Below are positions 1-9,235 of a DNA stretch of 64,000 nt, piece after piece (position 1 is the stretch's first letter; every line of letters begins with the position of its first letter). A model generated the notes under the pieces. The model saw nothing but the letters and a program-made list of their open reading frames with translations, was not told the origin of the DNA and did not search any database. Both the position numbers and the translations under genes were made by a program. The stretch lies in contig NZ_LYBM01000013.1 of the NCBI RefSeq assembly GCF_001707825.1, positions 41,153 to 105,152 on the forward strand. Direction: 5' to 3'. This DNA is from Veronia pacifica (GTDB lineage: Bacteria > Pseudomonadota > Gammaproteobacteria > Enterobacterales > Vibrionaceae).

Positions 1-1203
1 GAACAACATTGCTTCACAAACCAAAGGCGCGATCTCACTGCCTCCTTTTTGATCTGGAACTCTGATATGCCTGAGCAAGTGAGGAACAAAAGTGACGATG
101 TCACTTTCTAGTCGGTGTACGGCGGGCTTGTAATCTCGGCCAATGACATCATGGATATCATTTTCAGTTTTAGTGAACAAGACGTTGTCTTGTTGCTTCA
201 GAGCGCAAATTGCTTCGCGTTTTGCATCAACGTCATCAATATCACTGTTCCCATCAGTCAAGCTGGCATTTTGACAACAGTCCTCATCAAGTAAGAGAAA
301 GTTGTTTCCAGAATGATGGGTGACCTCACCATGTGAATTGAACTCGAGTTCAACTGCACCTAAAAACATCGCATGACAGCAAGCCTGCAAAACCAATGTT
401 CCAGATTCACAGCGACCGTATGGTTCCTCGAAACCCAGCCCGAGAGCACTAAAATCGCCTTGTAGAGTATGACTATGTCCACCAATTATCACCGATAGGC
501 CATCAACCTGCTCTGCCATATCAAGATCTGCTGCATAGCCAAGGTGACTGAGCAAAATTATATTTTTGATGCCTTGGTCATGGAGGCGCTTGACCGTATT
601 TTTGACAACCTCCAGTGAAGAAACAAAAGGAGTGTCTGGATCAGGGTTGGCAATAGCAGACATTTTATCTATCGACACACCAAATATAGCCACTTGATGT
701 CCGTTGAACTCTTTAATGACGACATCTGCCCGCTTTTGTTTTGCCAGATAAGGACGTAATTGCGGCTTATCAGAGAGCCGTTTAGTTTTGTTGGGCAATT
801 CATGGCTGACATCCCAATTGCCTGCCAGTAGGGGAAAATGGATATCAGAAAGAAAGTCTGAGACCGGACCGTTTCCCAAGTCCAACTCATGATTTCCCAG
901 TGTCATTGCATCAAGACCCAGCATGTTCAAAAGGCGGGCATTAATGTCTCCCTTGAAAAGGCTGTAATACAGTGACCCCTGAAAACAGTCACCAGCATGC
1001 AAAAAAAGAAAGCCCTGCTGCTTCTCTTTTGCCTGTTGTCTGAAGTGTTCAACGACATTCTTGATGCGAGCAAAGCCACCTGTTGTCGTTTTTATTTGCA
1101 TATGGCTATCTGGCAAGGACAAAGTGATTGGCGAGGGCTCGAAATGCGAGTGTGTGTCATTAATATGAGTAACAGAAAGAATAAGTGGGTTTATTGTCGG
1201 CAT
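1..1203 (-). CDS. 5'-nucleotidase / UshA-like metallophosphatase, 3' end beyond window
   Basis: Reading the minus strand from the ATG at 1203 gives 401 uninterrupted codons to base 1, so the gene is truncated by the window edge. The N-terminus carries the calcineurin-like metal motif (THINDTHSHF), followed by an HAGDCFQG block, a GNHELDLG block and a GGHSHT block, the ordered metal-binding motifs of bifunctional 5'-nucleotidase/2',3'-cyclic phosphodiesterases. No signal peptide is visible: the protein starts MPTINPLILSVTHIND, so a cytoplasmic location or a mis-set start are both possible. The C-terminal substrate domain would lie outside the window. It is transcribed away from the response regulator at 1484. 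Family assignment is strong; the substrate is unknown. Confidence 0.88.
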   Translation of the reverse strand, partial: MPTINPLILSVTHINDTHSHFEPSPITLSLPDSHMQIKTTTGGFARIKNVVEHFRQQAKEKQQGFLFLHAGDCFQGSLYYSLFKGDINARLLNMLGLDAMTLGNHELDLGNGPVSDFLSDIHFPLLAGNWDVSHELPNKTKRLSDKPQLRPYLAKQKRADVVIKEFNGHQVAIFGVSIDKMSAIANPDPDTPFVSSLEVVKNTVKRLHDQGIKNIILLSHLGYAADLDMAEQVDGLSVIIGGHSHTLQGDFSALGLGFEEPYGRCESGTLVLQACCHAMFLGAVELEFNSHGEVTHHSGNNFLLLDEDCCQNASLTDGNSDIDDVDAKREAICALKQQDNVLFTKTENDIHDVIGRDYKPAVHRLESDIVTFVPHLLRHIRVPDQKGGSEIAPLVCEAMLF

Positions 1204-1483
1204 AGATCCCTTTAATAATGAAATGCAATACAGCTGCCAAGCATTCTACATTACAATCGTCACAGATACATGCTCGGTTATCCGGATCGTAGCGGATATG
1301 AAATGTTTGATGTCGTTGTATTTTCCCGCGGATAACCACGAAAGCTGCATACATAGTTAGCAGCATACAAGGAAAAAATAGCCTCGCCTATTTTCATAAA
1401 TAGTAGAAGTGTTAACCACTCTCGTAATAGGTTTAATACCAAACAGTATGAATGGATAAATATATTTGTTCCCTTGGAGTGAT

Positions 1484-2842
1484 ATGGAAAAGTTTGGACA
1501 GGTACTGTTAATTGAAGATGACAGTATAGTGCGTCAGGCAACTGCACAATGGCTTGAGCTTGCCGGTTTTACGGTGGTCACCTGTGAAACAGGCCATGCC
1601 GCGATAGATGCAATGTCGCCTTCATTTTCGGGTGTGGTTGTCAGCGACGTTAAATTACCAGACATTGACGGTATTTCCCTGATCGCTCAACTTCAGGATA
1701 TTGTTCCTCAGTTACCTGTTATTCTGATCACTGGTCATGGTGATATTGATATGGCCGTCAGTGCCCTCCGGCTTGGTGCCTTCGATTTTCTTGAAAAGCC
1801 TTTTGACCCGGCAAGACTGACAGATGCAGTAAAAAAAGGACTCGCTCAGTCTGAGAACGAAAAAAAACGCGGTGATAGGGAAGCATACCTTGAACAACTC
1901 CATGGTCTTGAAAGAGTTCTAATTGGAAGTAGCCCTCAAATGCAGAGAGTGCGAGATCAAATAGTACGTCTTGCTGACATGGACACAAACGTGATCATCT
2001 ATGGTGAAACTGGCTGCGGTAAGGAATTGGTTGCTGAGAGTCTTCATCGTCATAGTCAACGAAACGCTGCTGAATTTGTTGCACTAAACTGCGCTGCCAT
2101 CCCTGAGAACCTATTTGAAAGTGAGTTGTTCGGTCATGAGCAAGGTGCATTTACTGGCGCGACAAAAAGTCGGATCGGAAAGTTGGAATTTGCCGACCAG
2201 GGAAGTGTATTTCTCGATGAAGTTGAAAGTGTTCCACTCGCCATGCAGATAAAGCTGCTGCGAGCCATTCAGGAACAACAGATAGAACGGGTGGGAACCA
2301 ACAAGCTAAAAGATATTAATATCCGCTGTATAGCGGCAGCGAAAGAGGATTTGAAAGACAACCCTAACTTTCGACAAGACTTATATTATCGTCTAAATGT
2401 TTCGCAAATATGCATACCGCCATTGAGGGAGAGAGTTCAGGATATCATCCTACTTTTTGAGTACTTTTGCTCTGAACATCGTTCTACTCGTTCATTGAGT
2501 ATTAATGATCAAGATACGCTTGCTGGCTACGCATGGCCCGGAAACGTTAGAGAACTTCGCAATGTGGCAACTCAGTTTGCATTGGACAGCAGTGTGTCTG
2601 TCGGTGAGATTCTTGCCAGTGGGCCTGATACAACGCCAGCCAGTTCAGAAAACAGACTTCCACTCGCGATCAGAATGCAAAATGCTGAGCGTCAGATTCT
2701 TCAGGAAGCGTTACGGCGTCATAAGGGGCATATTCAAGCAGTCATGGATGAATTAGATCTACCTCGACGGACCATTAATCAAAAGATGCAAAAGCATGGA
2801 TTAAATCGGGCAGACTACATCAGTAATGACGGTGGCAAATAA
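1484..2842 (+). CDS. DctD-type sigma54-dependent response regulator
   Basis: This 452-residue protein has three domains: receiver (acidic pair E11/D12/D13, phosphoacceptor D55 in VVSDVKLPD), AAA+ sigma54 activator (Walker A GETGCGKE near 175, sigma54-contacting GAFTGA near 225, Walker B VFLDEV) and a C-terminal Fis-type helix-turn-helix. The ATG at 1484 is preferred because GGAG lies just upstream; a TTG 18 bases earlier is also in frame. The architecture matches DctD/NtrC-family enhancer-binding proteins. The neighbouring TRAP transporter has a sigma54 promoter with three dyad sites, and a DctB-like kinase lies beyond it at 6623-8734. The inferred job is activation of the transporter genes in response to its substrate. 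Confidence 0.93.
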   Translation: MEKFGQVLLIEDDSIVRQATAQWLELAGFTVVTCETGHAAIDAMSPSFSGVVVSDVKLPDIDGISLIAQLQDIVPQLPVILITGHGDIDMAVSALRLGAFDFLEKPFDPARLTDAVKKGLAQSENEKKRGDREAYLEQLHGLERVLIGSSPQMQRVRDQIVRLADMDTNVIIYGETGCGKELVAESLHRHSQRNAAEFVALNCAAIPENLFESELFGHEQGAFTGATKSRIGKLEFADQGSVFLDEVESVPLAMQIKLLRAIQEQQIERVGTNKLKDINIRCIAAAKEDLKDNPNFRQDLYYRLNVSQICIPPLRERVQDIILLFEYFCSEHRSTRSLSINDQDTLAGYAWPGNVRELRNVATQFALDSSVSVGEILASGPDTTPASSENRLPLAIRMQNAERQILQEALRRHKGHIQAVMDELDLPRRTINQKMQKHGLNRADYISNDGGK

Positions 2843-2967
2843 AGCGGTATCAGGTTCAAGTCATCGATTACCTCTCAGGCTCAAAAAGAATCGATCAACA
2901 TTGCACATCAGATGTGTCGCTATTAATTTGATAACGTGTATATCTCACAAACGTTATCTCGAGCCTA

Positions 2968-2985
2968 TGAGCATTTTTTTGCTCA
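2968..2985. promoter_or_regulatory. Dyad site 1 (TGAGCA-N6-TGCTCA), probable activator binding site
   Basis: A perfect 6+6 inverted repeat with a 6-base spacer, extended to 7+7 by flanking A/T. It lies about 228 bases upstream of the predicted transporter start site and is the distal member of three matching sites. Spacing to site 2 is 108 bases centre to centre. Likely bound by the DctD-type regulator; binding is inferred. Confidence 0.7.
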
Positions 2986-3075
2986 TCATATCTACAAAAT
3001 GGCGTGATGAGAGTCATACAAATACTCCAACACATTAGACGTCAATACCTTCCAATCACAACAGCTCGGTTCACA

Positions 3076-3093
3076 TGAGCATAATCTTGCTCA
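3076..3093. promoter_or_regulatory. Dyad site 2 (TGAGCA-N6-TGCTCA)
   Basis: A second perfect copy of the same dyad, with spacer TAATCT. Its centre lies about 120 bases upstream of the predicted start site and 34 bases from site 3, so sites 2 and 3 could bind two regulator dimers side by side, as at known DctD-controlled promoters. Confidence 0.75.
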
Positions 3094-3109
3094 CTCTACC
3101 TTACCTCTC

Positions 3110-3127
3110 TCAGCATCTTTTTGCTCA
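3110..3127. promoter_or_regulatory. Dyad site 3 (TCAGCA-N6-TGCTCA)
   Basis: Third copy of the dyad with one mismatch (TCAGCA instead of TGAGCA) and spacer TCTTTT, centred about 86 bases upstream of the predicted start. Position and similarity to sites 1 and 2 support a role as proximal enhancer site. Confidence 0.7.
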
Positions 3128-3177
3128 TTCCGATACTTCACTCATATAAATCACATCAATATCAATAATTTATATTT

Positions 3178-3193
3178 TGGCACGTAACATGCT
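3178..3193 (+). promoter_or_regulatory. Sigma54 (-24/-12) promoter of the TRAP transporter
   Basis: The sequence TGGCACGTAACATGCT fits the sigma54 consensus TGGCACG-N4-TTGCW with a single mismatch in the -12 element and the exact GG-to-GC distance. A start site near 3204 would leave about 64 bases of leader before the binding-protein gene. The upstream dyads and the adjacent sigma54 activator gene make this assignment coherent. Confidence 0.85.
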
Positions 3194-3267
3194 ATTTGGG
3201 CTCACAGTAATGACAATGTCATCGAAAGGAAAGTGTGTATCAGTCACGCTGAATAAAGGAGTGAATA

Positions 3268-4290
3268 ATGAACATCGCAGCTCGATTTAAACATGCCGCC
3301 TTAACAACAATTTTTATCGCCATGTCCACAGTGACAGCCGCGTCACATGCCTCTGAGAATCGTAGTTATATTCTCGCCACCGCCTCAACTGGCGGAACCT
3401 ATTATCCTGTTGGGGTTGCACTCGCCACTCTCAGTAAAATCAAATTAGAACCTAAGCACAAATTCTCGCTGTCTGCTATCAGCTCTGCTGGGTCTGGCGA
3501 AAACGTTAAATTGTTACGCGAGAATGAAGCGCAATTTGCAATTTTGCAGGGTCTTTATGGTGCGTGGGCATGGAATGGTGAAGGTAAACTTAAACAAGCC
3601 GGTCCGCAAAAACAACTTCGCTCAGTTTCCATGCTTTGGCAAAATGTCGAACATTTTGTTATTCATTCTGATTTAGCCAAAACAGGAAATGTGTCAGACC
3701 TGAAAAATCTGAAGAAAAAGAAATTTTCAATCGGCAAAAAAAATTCAGGTACTGAGGGTTCCGGCAGGCATATTATGTCTGGTCTGAAAATTGACCCGGA
3801 GTCATTTAATCTCGCTTACATGGGATATGGTGCAAGTGCCGATGCACTTCAAAATGGTGCCATTGAGGGAATGAATACCCCTGCTGGTGTTCCTGTGAGT
3901 GCGGTAACCAGAGCCTTTGCCGCCATGGGAGACAATATCACACTACTATCATTCACAGATAAGCAGATAAAAGCAGCCAATAAGGGTTATAACCTCTGGA
4001 ATAGCCTTGAAATACCAGCAAATACATATCCGGGCCAAACCAAAACAGTAAAAACTATTGCACAGCCAAACTTCCTTGCTGCCCGCTATGACATTAGCGA
4101 TGAAGACGTGTACATGCTAACGAAAACCATATATGACAATCTCCCTTTCCTGAATGGTATTCATAAAGCCACCAAAGCGATGGCATTAGAAAAAGCCATT
4201 GCAGGCTTGCCAGTTCCGCTTCATCCGGGAGCAGCACGTTTTTATGAAGAAATGGGACTGACTATCCCGGCTCATTTAAAAACGCAGTAA
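3268..4290 (+). CDS. TAXI-family TRAP transporter substrate-binding protein
   Basis: A 340-residue periplasmic protein with a classic Sec signal peptide (charged start, hydrophobic stretch about 12-22, AxxA-type cleavage near 28). The mature part begins SYILATASTGGTYYPVG, the diagnostic start of TAXI (TRAP-associated extracytoplasmic immunogenic) proteins. Later blocks such as KNSGTEGSGRH and AIEGMNTPAG fit the family. An AAAGGAGTG ribosome site precedes the ATG. It would capture an unknown organic acid, often a C4-dicarboxylate or glutamate-like substrate in this family, and deliver it to the membrane subunit encoded 87 bases downstream. Expression is probably sigma54-dependent. Confidence 0.95.
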   Translation: MNIAARFKHAALTTIFIAMSTVTAASHASENRSYILATASTGGTYYPVGVALATLSKIKLEPKHKFSLSAISSAGSGENVKLLRENEAQFAILQGLYGAWAWNGEGKLKQAGPQKQLRSVSMLWQNVEHFVIHSDLAKTGNVSDLKNLKKKKFSIGKKNSGTEGSGRHIMSGLKIDPESFNLAYMGYGASADALQNGAIEGMNTPAGVPVSAVTRAFAAMGDNITLLSFTDKQIKAANKGYNLWNSLEIPANTYPGQTKTVKTIAQPNFLAARYDISDEDVYMLTKTIYDNLPFLNGIHKATKAMALEKAIAGLPVPLHPGAARFYEEMGLTIPAHLKTQ

Positions 4291-4377
4291 TGACCGCCAT
4301 CAATCTATCGACACGGAAGTACAGGGGCTGACATCTGTTAGCTTCTGGTTACCTGAAGCCTTACCTCAGGAGTCGCA

Positions 4378-6519
4378 ATGAATACCAATCTAACAAAAGA
4401 CAGCAGTGAGAGTGGCGAGGAAGCCCTCTCACAATTTGAGCTGTCACAAAGAGATCACTCACCGCTACTCACAAACGTGATCACTACCATCGCAGTCATA
4501 TTGGCGTTACTACATATCTGGTTTAACACTCTGGCCACTGTACCCGAGTTATTGGTCTCGGCCACACACTTTGCAGGTTTCGCGGCAATGTGTGCATTAA
4601 CCTATCCTGCCGCTAAGCGTCTGAAATACAGCAAAATAGCCCTGTGTATCGATATAATCATCGCAATTGCCGCAATGTCATGCCTTATTTATATCGCACT
4701 GGCAGAAGATGCACTTTACGAGCGTGGCGTTACCTTCATTGCATCTGACTGGTTTTTTTCTATTCTGGCCGTTGTCATCGTACTCGAGCTGATCAGAAGA
4801 ACCATGGGATGGTTTATTCCCCTGCTAATCATCGTCGCGTTGAGTTATGTCGTATGGTGGGGAGATCTTATCAGCGGCGTATTCGCTTTTCCCGGTTTAT
4901 CAACTGAGACAATTCTCTACCGTAGTTTTTATAGCTCAGAAGGACTTTTTGGCCCCATTTCTCGGATTTCATGGAGCTATGTCTTTATGTTTATTCTATT
5001 TGGTGCCTTTCTGGTTAAATCCGGCGCAGGTGATTTCATCATTCGTGTATCACGCGCAGTGGCAGGAAAAATCATAGGTGGCCCTGGATTTGTTGCAGTA
5101 CTTGGCTCCGGGTTGATGGGCTCGGTATCGGGCTCAAGCGTTGCAAACACTGTTTCAACGGGTGTAATTACTATCCCCCTGATGAAAAAAGCAGGTTTTC
5201 CCGCCCGTTTTTCTGCAGGTGTCGAAGCCGCCGCGTCAACAGGCGGGCAACTTATGCCTCCTGTAATGGGAGCAGGAGCCTTTATTATGGCTTCATACAC
5301 CCAAATCCCTTACGTCGATATTATTGCAGTGTCCTTTGTACCTGCTCTCATTTACTTTCTTTCCGTTGCTTTTTTCGTTCGTATTGAAGCAAAACGAAGT
5401 GGTGTGCAATCAGTAGAAAAAAATTCAGAGCCCGTTTTGAAAGTGTTAATCAGTGGTTGGCATTATCTTATTCCCCTTGTTGTATTGGTTATTCTTCTGA
5501 TTAATGGGTTTACTCCAACCTATGCCGCTGGGCTGTCCATTCTCTCAGTAGTCGTAGCCTCTTGGTTATCGCCGAATAAAATGGGACTGAGAGATGTCAT
5601 TGATGCCTTGTCACAAGGCTCGAAAAACATGGCAACCACTGCAGTGCTACTGACCGGGATCGGGCTGGTCGTCAATGTCATCAGCACAACTGGCGTGGGT
5701 AATACCTTTTCACTCATGATTAATTCATGGGCCGATGGCAATTTATTTATGATGCTCGGGCTGGTCGCTATAGCCTCACTGGTTCTTGGCATGGGCCTAC
5801 CTGTAACAGCCTCTTATATCGTGTTGGGAACACTCTCTGCCCCCGCAATATATAGCCTCATTGCGGAACAACAGCTTCTGGAAATGATGGTAAACGGGCA
5901 GCTCCCTGAACAGGCGAAAACAATCTTTATGCTTCTGGCACCGGAGAGTATTGACGCGCTTGCAAGGCCAATGTTGCTTGAGGATGCAAAAGTGCTGTTT
6001 AGTCTGGTACCCGATGATTTTAAATCGAGCCTCCTAGAGCAGGGACTGGGTCTGGAAAAAGTAGGGCTGGCTCTTTTAACGGCTCATCTGATCATATTCT
6101 GGTTGTCTCAAGACAGTAATGTGACACCACCGGTCTGTCTGACAGCGTTCGCGGCAGCGACCATCGCCAAAACACCACCAATGAAAACTGGATTTACGGC
6201 CTGGAAAGTTGCTAAAGGTCTCTATCTCGTTCCACTACTTATGGCTTATACACCGCTGGTAAATGGCGATATCACTGATGTCATTGTCGTCGGAGGTTTT
6301 GCCATTCTCGGGACTTGGGCATTGGTAGCGACGTTAGAGGGATATTTGGAGAGCCCTCTCAACCCGCTATTGAGAGGTGTCCTTCTTATATCGGCGCTTC
6401 TGATGTTATGGCCAGATATCGAGATTTATTTTCGTATGCTCGGTCTTTTGATATTTGCCATCTTATTTGCCGTTACCACAAAAAATTACAAATTGAACCG
6501 TGAGTCAATTGCGAGGTAA
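4378..6519 (+). CDS. TRAP transporter fused permease (DctQM, TAXI type)
   Basis: A 713-residue, highly hydrophobic protein that fuses the small 4-helix DctQ-like part (about residues 30-190) to the large 12-helix DctM-like part, the usual arrangement for TAXI TRAP systems. Conserved DctM features are visible: the GSGLMGSVSGSSVANTVSTG stretch, the AASTGGQLMPPVMGAGAF stretch and GMGLPVTASYIVLGTL. It follows the binding protein on the same strand, with CAGGAG before the ATG. Together they form a sodium-gradient-driven secondary transporter. The gene is convergent with the sensor kinase at 6623. Confidence 0.95.
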   Translation: MNTNLTKDSSESGEEALSQFELSQRDHSPLLTNVITTIAVILALLHIWFNTLATVPELLVSATHFAGFAAMCALTYPAAKRLKYSKIALCIDIIIAIAAMSCLIYIALAEDALYERGVTFIASDWFFSILAVVIVLELIRRTMGWFIPLLIIVALSYVVWWGDLISGVFAFPGLSTETILYRSFYSSEGLFGPISRISWSYVFMFILFGAFLVKSGAGDFIIRVSRAVAGKIIGGPGFVAVLGSGLMGSVSGSSVANTVSTGVITIPLMKKAGFPARFSAGVEAAASTGGQLMPPVMGAGAFIMASYTQIPYVDIIAVSFVPALIYFLSVAFFVRIEAKRSGVQSVEKNSEPVLKVLISGWHYLIPLVVLVILLINGFTPTYAAGLSILSVVVASWLSPNKMGLRDVIDALSQGSKNMATTAVLLTGIGLVVNVISTTGVGNTFSLMINSWADGNLFMMLGLVAIASLVLGMGLPVTASYIVLGTLSAPAIYSLIAEQQLLEMMVNGQLPEQAKTIFMLLAPESIDALARPMLLEDAKVLFSLVPDDFKSSLLEQGLGLEKVGLALLTAHLIIFWLSQDSNVTPPVCLTAFAAATIAKTPPMKTGFTAWKVAKGLYLVPLLMAYTPLVNGDITDVIVVGGFAILGTWALVATLEGYLESPLNPLLRGVLLISALLMLWPDIEIYFRMLGLLIFAILFAVTTKNYKLNRESIAR

Positions 6520-6533
6520 AAGATAAACTCCAT

Positions 6534-6585
6534 CAAGTAACGTCGACTTAAATGTCACCCACTTTTTGATTTTCGGCGTTACTTG
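6534..6585. repeat. Inverted repeat between convergent genes
   Basis: CAAGTAACG at 6534 and its perfect complement CGTTACTTG at 6577 flank 34 bases, in the gap between the convergent permease and kinase genes. It could be a weak bidirectional terminator, but the loop is long and there is no clean T-tract. Confidence 0.35.
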
Positions 6586-6622
6586 CCCACTCTAAAAATC
6601 GTCACTCACAAAGGGGCCGCCG

Positions 6623-8734
6623 CTATTTGCTAAAAACGTCGAATTGGAGCCGGAATGTCATTCCCTGACCATTATTTCGAAACGCTTCTATGCTTCCTCC
6701 GATATCACGCATGCTGTTCGCAGTAATAGCAAGCCCTATACCCAAACCCTCCCCCATCTTCTTACTGGTATAGAAAGGTTCAAAGATCTGTCCTAATTCT
6801 TGATCAGACACACCGGGGCCATTGTCTATCACATCCAAATTAACGTATTTTTGCTTGGTATCAGAGCACACTTTTAGCTTGACCTTCAGCTCGATCATTG
6901 GCTCTTTAACACCTTCTACCGCATCCATCGCGTTGGATAATAGATTTCCAATCGCTTGTTCGACACGCTGAGCTTCGCCCTTAATAAGTGGGATGCCATA
7001 CTCAATTTTTCGTGAAAACATCACCCTCTCTAGGCGGTCCTGATTTATCAACACAACCCTGTCGATAAGCGTGTAAATGGACAAAGGCAAAAGTTCGCTG
7101 GGCCTGTTAAAAGCAAACGTTTTTAATTGAGATGTCATCGCTGCCATACGATCGATTAATGTATCGACCATTGCCATATTCGTTCTTAAAGTATCCATTT
7201 GCTGACGTTCAATCAGAAGACTATTGCTAGAAAGCAGTGTTTTCAGGCCTGTCAGGGGTTGGTTTAGCTCATGGACAATGGCGGTCGACATTTTGCCCAT
7301 CGCAGCAAGCTTTTGTTGGTCAATCAGAGTTTGTTTTGCAGACTCCAGCTCGGCTGTTCGCTCTAATACTCTTTGCTCTAGCCGGCTATTGAGTTCCTGA
7401 AGTGCATGCTCGGCTTTCTTTCTCTTACTGATATCGAGTATGGTGACGAGATACACTTTTTGGGAAGCCTGTGGGGAGGCAGTAATAGAAAATAAGATCG
7501 GAAATGTCGAACCGTCACTTCGCTGAGCATGAGCTTCAACGCCAGTCATTTCAACAAAATCACTATCTTTGAGTCGTTCCAGAAGAGCATTGATAATTTC
7601 ATTTCGCTCATCGTCCGGGAAAAGTTGATTTAAAGAGAATCCTCTTGCCTCTGAATCTGAAAGAGTAAGGTACCTTTGAGCCATTGGGTTAATAAATAAT
7701 GTCTCTCCCCATCTATCCAGCATGATCAACCCAACATTGGTACCTGTGATGATTTGCCTTAATTGCTGTTCAGAGTCAGTAATAGCTAGCTGAAATTGCT
7801 CCCTTGTTCTGAGGCGTCTTTTTCGCTCATTGAGGTATAAACACAGAGCAATCAGCGATACCGTCAAGGTCAGTGCGATTGCCGCAGATCCGTTAGCATA
7901 AGCATGGATCGTATCAAGCGGTGTCAAAAAATAAACCCGCCAATTAACATCATCAAGTAACACGCTCTGTTCAAGAAATGACTTATTCGAGTCCACCAAC
8001 GTCATTATTGAGATGGAGTAGCCGCCGCTGAGCTCCACGCGTTGCTGAGTAACACTGGATGAAAGGTTAATCGGCAAATCCTCTCTTACACGAAGAAAAA
8101 ATTTACCGTCCATATCGCTGACAAAAACATGTTCATTAGCCGCAGACCATGATTCTTCTAACTGATTGAGCTCGAAACGAATAACAGACAATCCTGCCAG
8201 CTTGCCTTCTCCGTATAGAGGCGCTGCAAAATAATGGAAGACAGGAGTAGATGTCGTATCTGTGGCTGTGACTACCTCACCACCAGAGTCTTCAAGACGC
8301 TGAAATAGCGATGAAAGCATTTTATTATCGGGATAGTCTTCTATGCTTGCGGATGCCAAAGAACCGTCGGAGCGAAATACATACCAACCTCGAGTATTGG
8401 CGGCCTTGTCCATGTGGGTAAGAAACGCCTCACTTTCCCTCTCAGCCGCTGGATCGCCGAGTAAAAGCTGGTTAATGCTGTCATTGTCTGAGGTCAGATA
8501 AGGTAATACTCTATATCGACCGAGGACTCTACGTATATCACTGATATAAGACAGTAACCTGTCTTCTCCTTCAGAGTGAACCGATGCCAACAAAACATCT
8601 GATACCGTATTTCTCACCGAGATAGTGACGATTGTTGCAAGAGCCACACTTAAAATGCCAAAAAAAAGAATCTTCTTAACGCTTTTTTTCAGTACCAGAT
8701 TCGGCTCCATACCCGTCATAGCGATATCGGCCAT
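6623..8734 (-). CDS. DctB-type sensor histidine kinase with periplasmic sensor and PAS domain
   Basis: This 703-residue kinase has a first membrane helix (about 21-43), a large periplasmic region (about 44-280, likely double-Cache), a second helix (about 282-301), a PAS domain (about 320-438), a coiled linker, then HisKA with H488 in HELNQPL. The H-box of that form is typical of the DctB/HPK4 group. The ATPase part shows NLLSNAMDA, DNGPGV and GLGIGL. It faces the transporter genes and probably phosphorylates the sigma54 regulator at 1484, sensing substrate in the periplasm. Pairing is inferred from synteny and family, not from experiment. Confidence 0.92.
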   Translation of the reverse strand: MADIAMTGMEPNLVLKKSVKKILFFGILSVALATIVTISVRNTVSDVLLASVHSEGEDRLLSYISDIRRVLGRYRVLPYLTSDNDSINQLLLGDPAAERESEAFLTHMDKAANTRGWYVFRSDGSLASASIEDYPDNKMLSSLFQRLEDSGGEVVTATDTTSTPVFHYFAAPLYGEGKLAGLSVIRFELNQLEESWSAANEHVFVSDMDGKFFLRVREDLPINLSSSVTQQRVELSGGYSISIMTLVDSNKSFLEQSVLLDDVNWRVYFLTPLDTIHAYANGSAAIALTLTVSLIALCLYLNERKRRLRTREQFQLAITDSEQQLRQIITGTNVGLIMLDRWGETLFINPMAQRYLTLSDSEARGFSLNQLFPDDERNEIINALLERLKDSDFVEMTGVEAHAQRSDGSTFPILFSITASPQASQKVYLVTILDISKRKKAEHALQELNSRLEQRVLERTAELESAKQTLIDQQKLAAMGKMSTAIVHELNQPLTGLKTLLSSNSLLIERQQMDTLRTNMAMVDTLIDRMAAMTSQLKTFAFNRPSELLPLSIYTLIDRVVLINQDRLERVMFSRKIEYGIPLIKGEAQRVEQAIGNLLSNAMDAVEGVKEPMIELKVKLKVCSDTKQKYVNLDVIDNGPGVSDQELGQIFEPFYTSKKMGEGLGIGLAITANSMRDIGGSIEAFRNNGQGMTFRLQFDVFSK

Positions 8735-8871
8735 ATACCTCTTCCCTCGTTAAACTGTTTCTGAATACGATGAACGTCGATGCCAGACATATCGATATGC
8801 TGCCAACTCACGTTGTATTTCTTAAATGAAGGGCAGATTGACTGGAGCTGTATGGATTACAAGCCTCGATA

Positions 8872-9144
8872 TTAGGAGACGATCAACAGTAAGGAAGAAA
8901 ATTTCACCACGAATCCCACAAGCAGACAAATAATGGCACATGACCGCCACCTGAGTTCATCCCTGCTGAGAACAGCCGCATTAAATACCACTAGGCTGAT
9001 ATGATGCCAATCGCCCGTTCTCTGGCCATATTGGAAGGCTGAGCGTATTAACATCAGGGCACCTGTGATAAGGAGAACTGTCTCAACTGCGTGAAATATG
9101 GTTGACAAAAACACACTATTCCTTACGTTTTTCCTTAATGACAT
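8872..9144 (-). CDS. Small predicted membrane protein, function unknown
   Basis: A 90-residue open frame with two clear hydrophobic segments (about 12-33 and 69-89) separated by a polar stretch. It sits alone between the kinase and the dehydrogenase gene, in the same orientation as the kinase. No good ribosome site precedes the ATG, so it may be unexpressed or start elsewhere. I do not recognise the family. Confidence 0.42.
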   Translation of the reverse strand: MSLRKNVRNSVFLSTIFHAVETVLLITGALMLIRSAFQYGQRTGDWHHISLVVFNAAVLSRDELRWRSCAIICLLVGFVVKFSSLLLIVS

Positions 9145-9235
9145 TATAAATCAGATATTTACAATATAATCAAGAATTTGATACCAAATAAGCGATCATG
9201 CATAGTTAACAGGTAACAGTTTAGAACAAAGGATT

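Noticed and set aside
2826..3038. 70-codon frame overlapping the end of the response regulator gene
   Set aside because: Covers the enhancer dyads and has no protein-like pattern.
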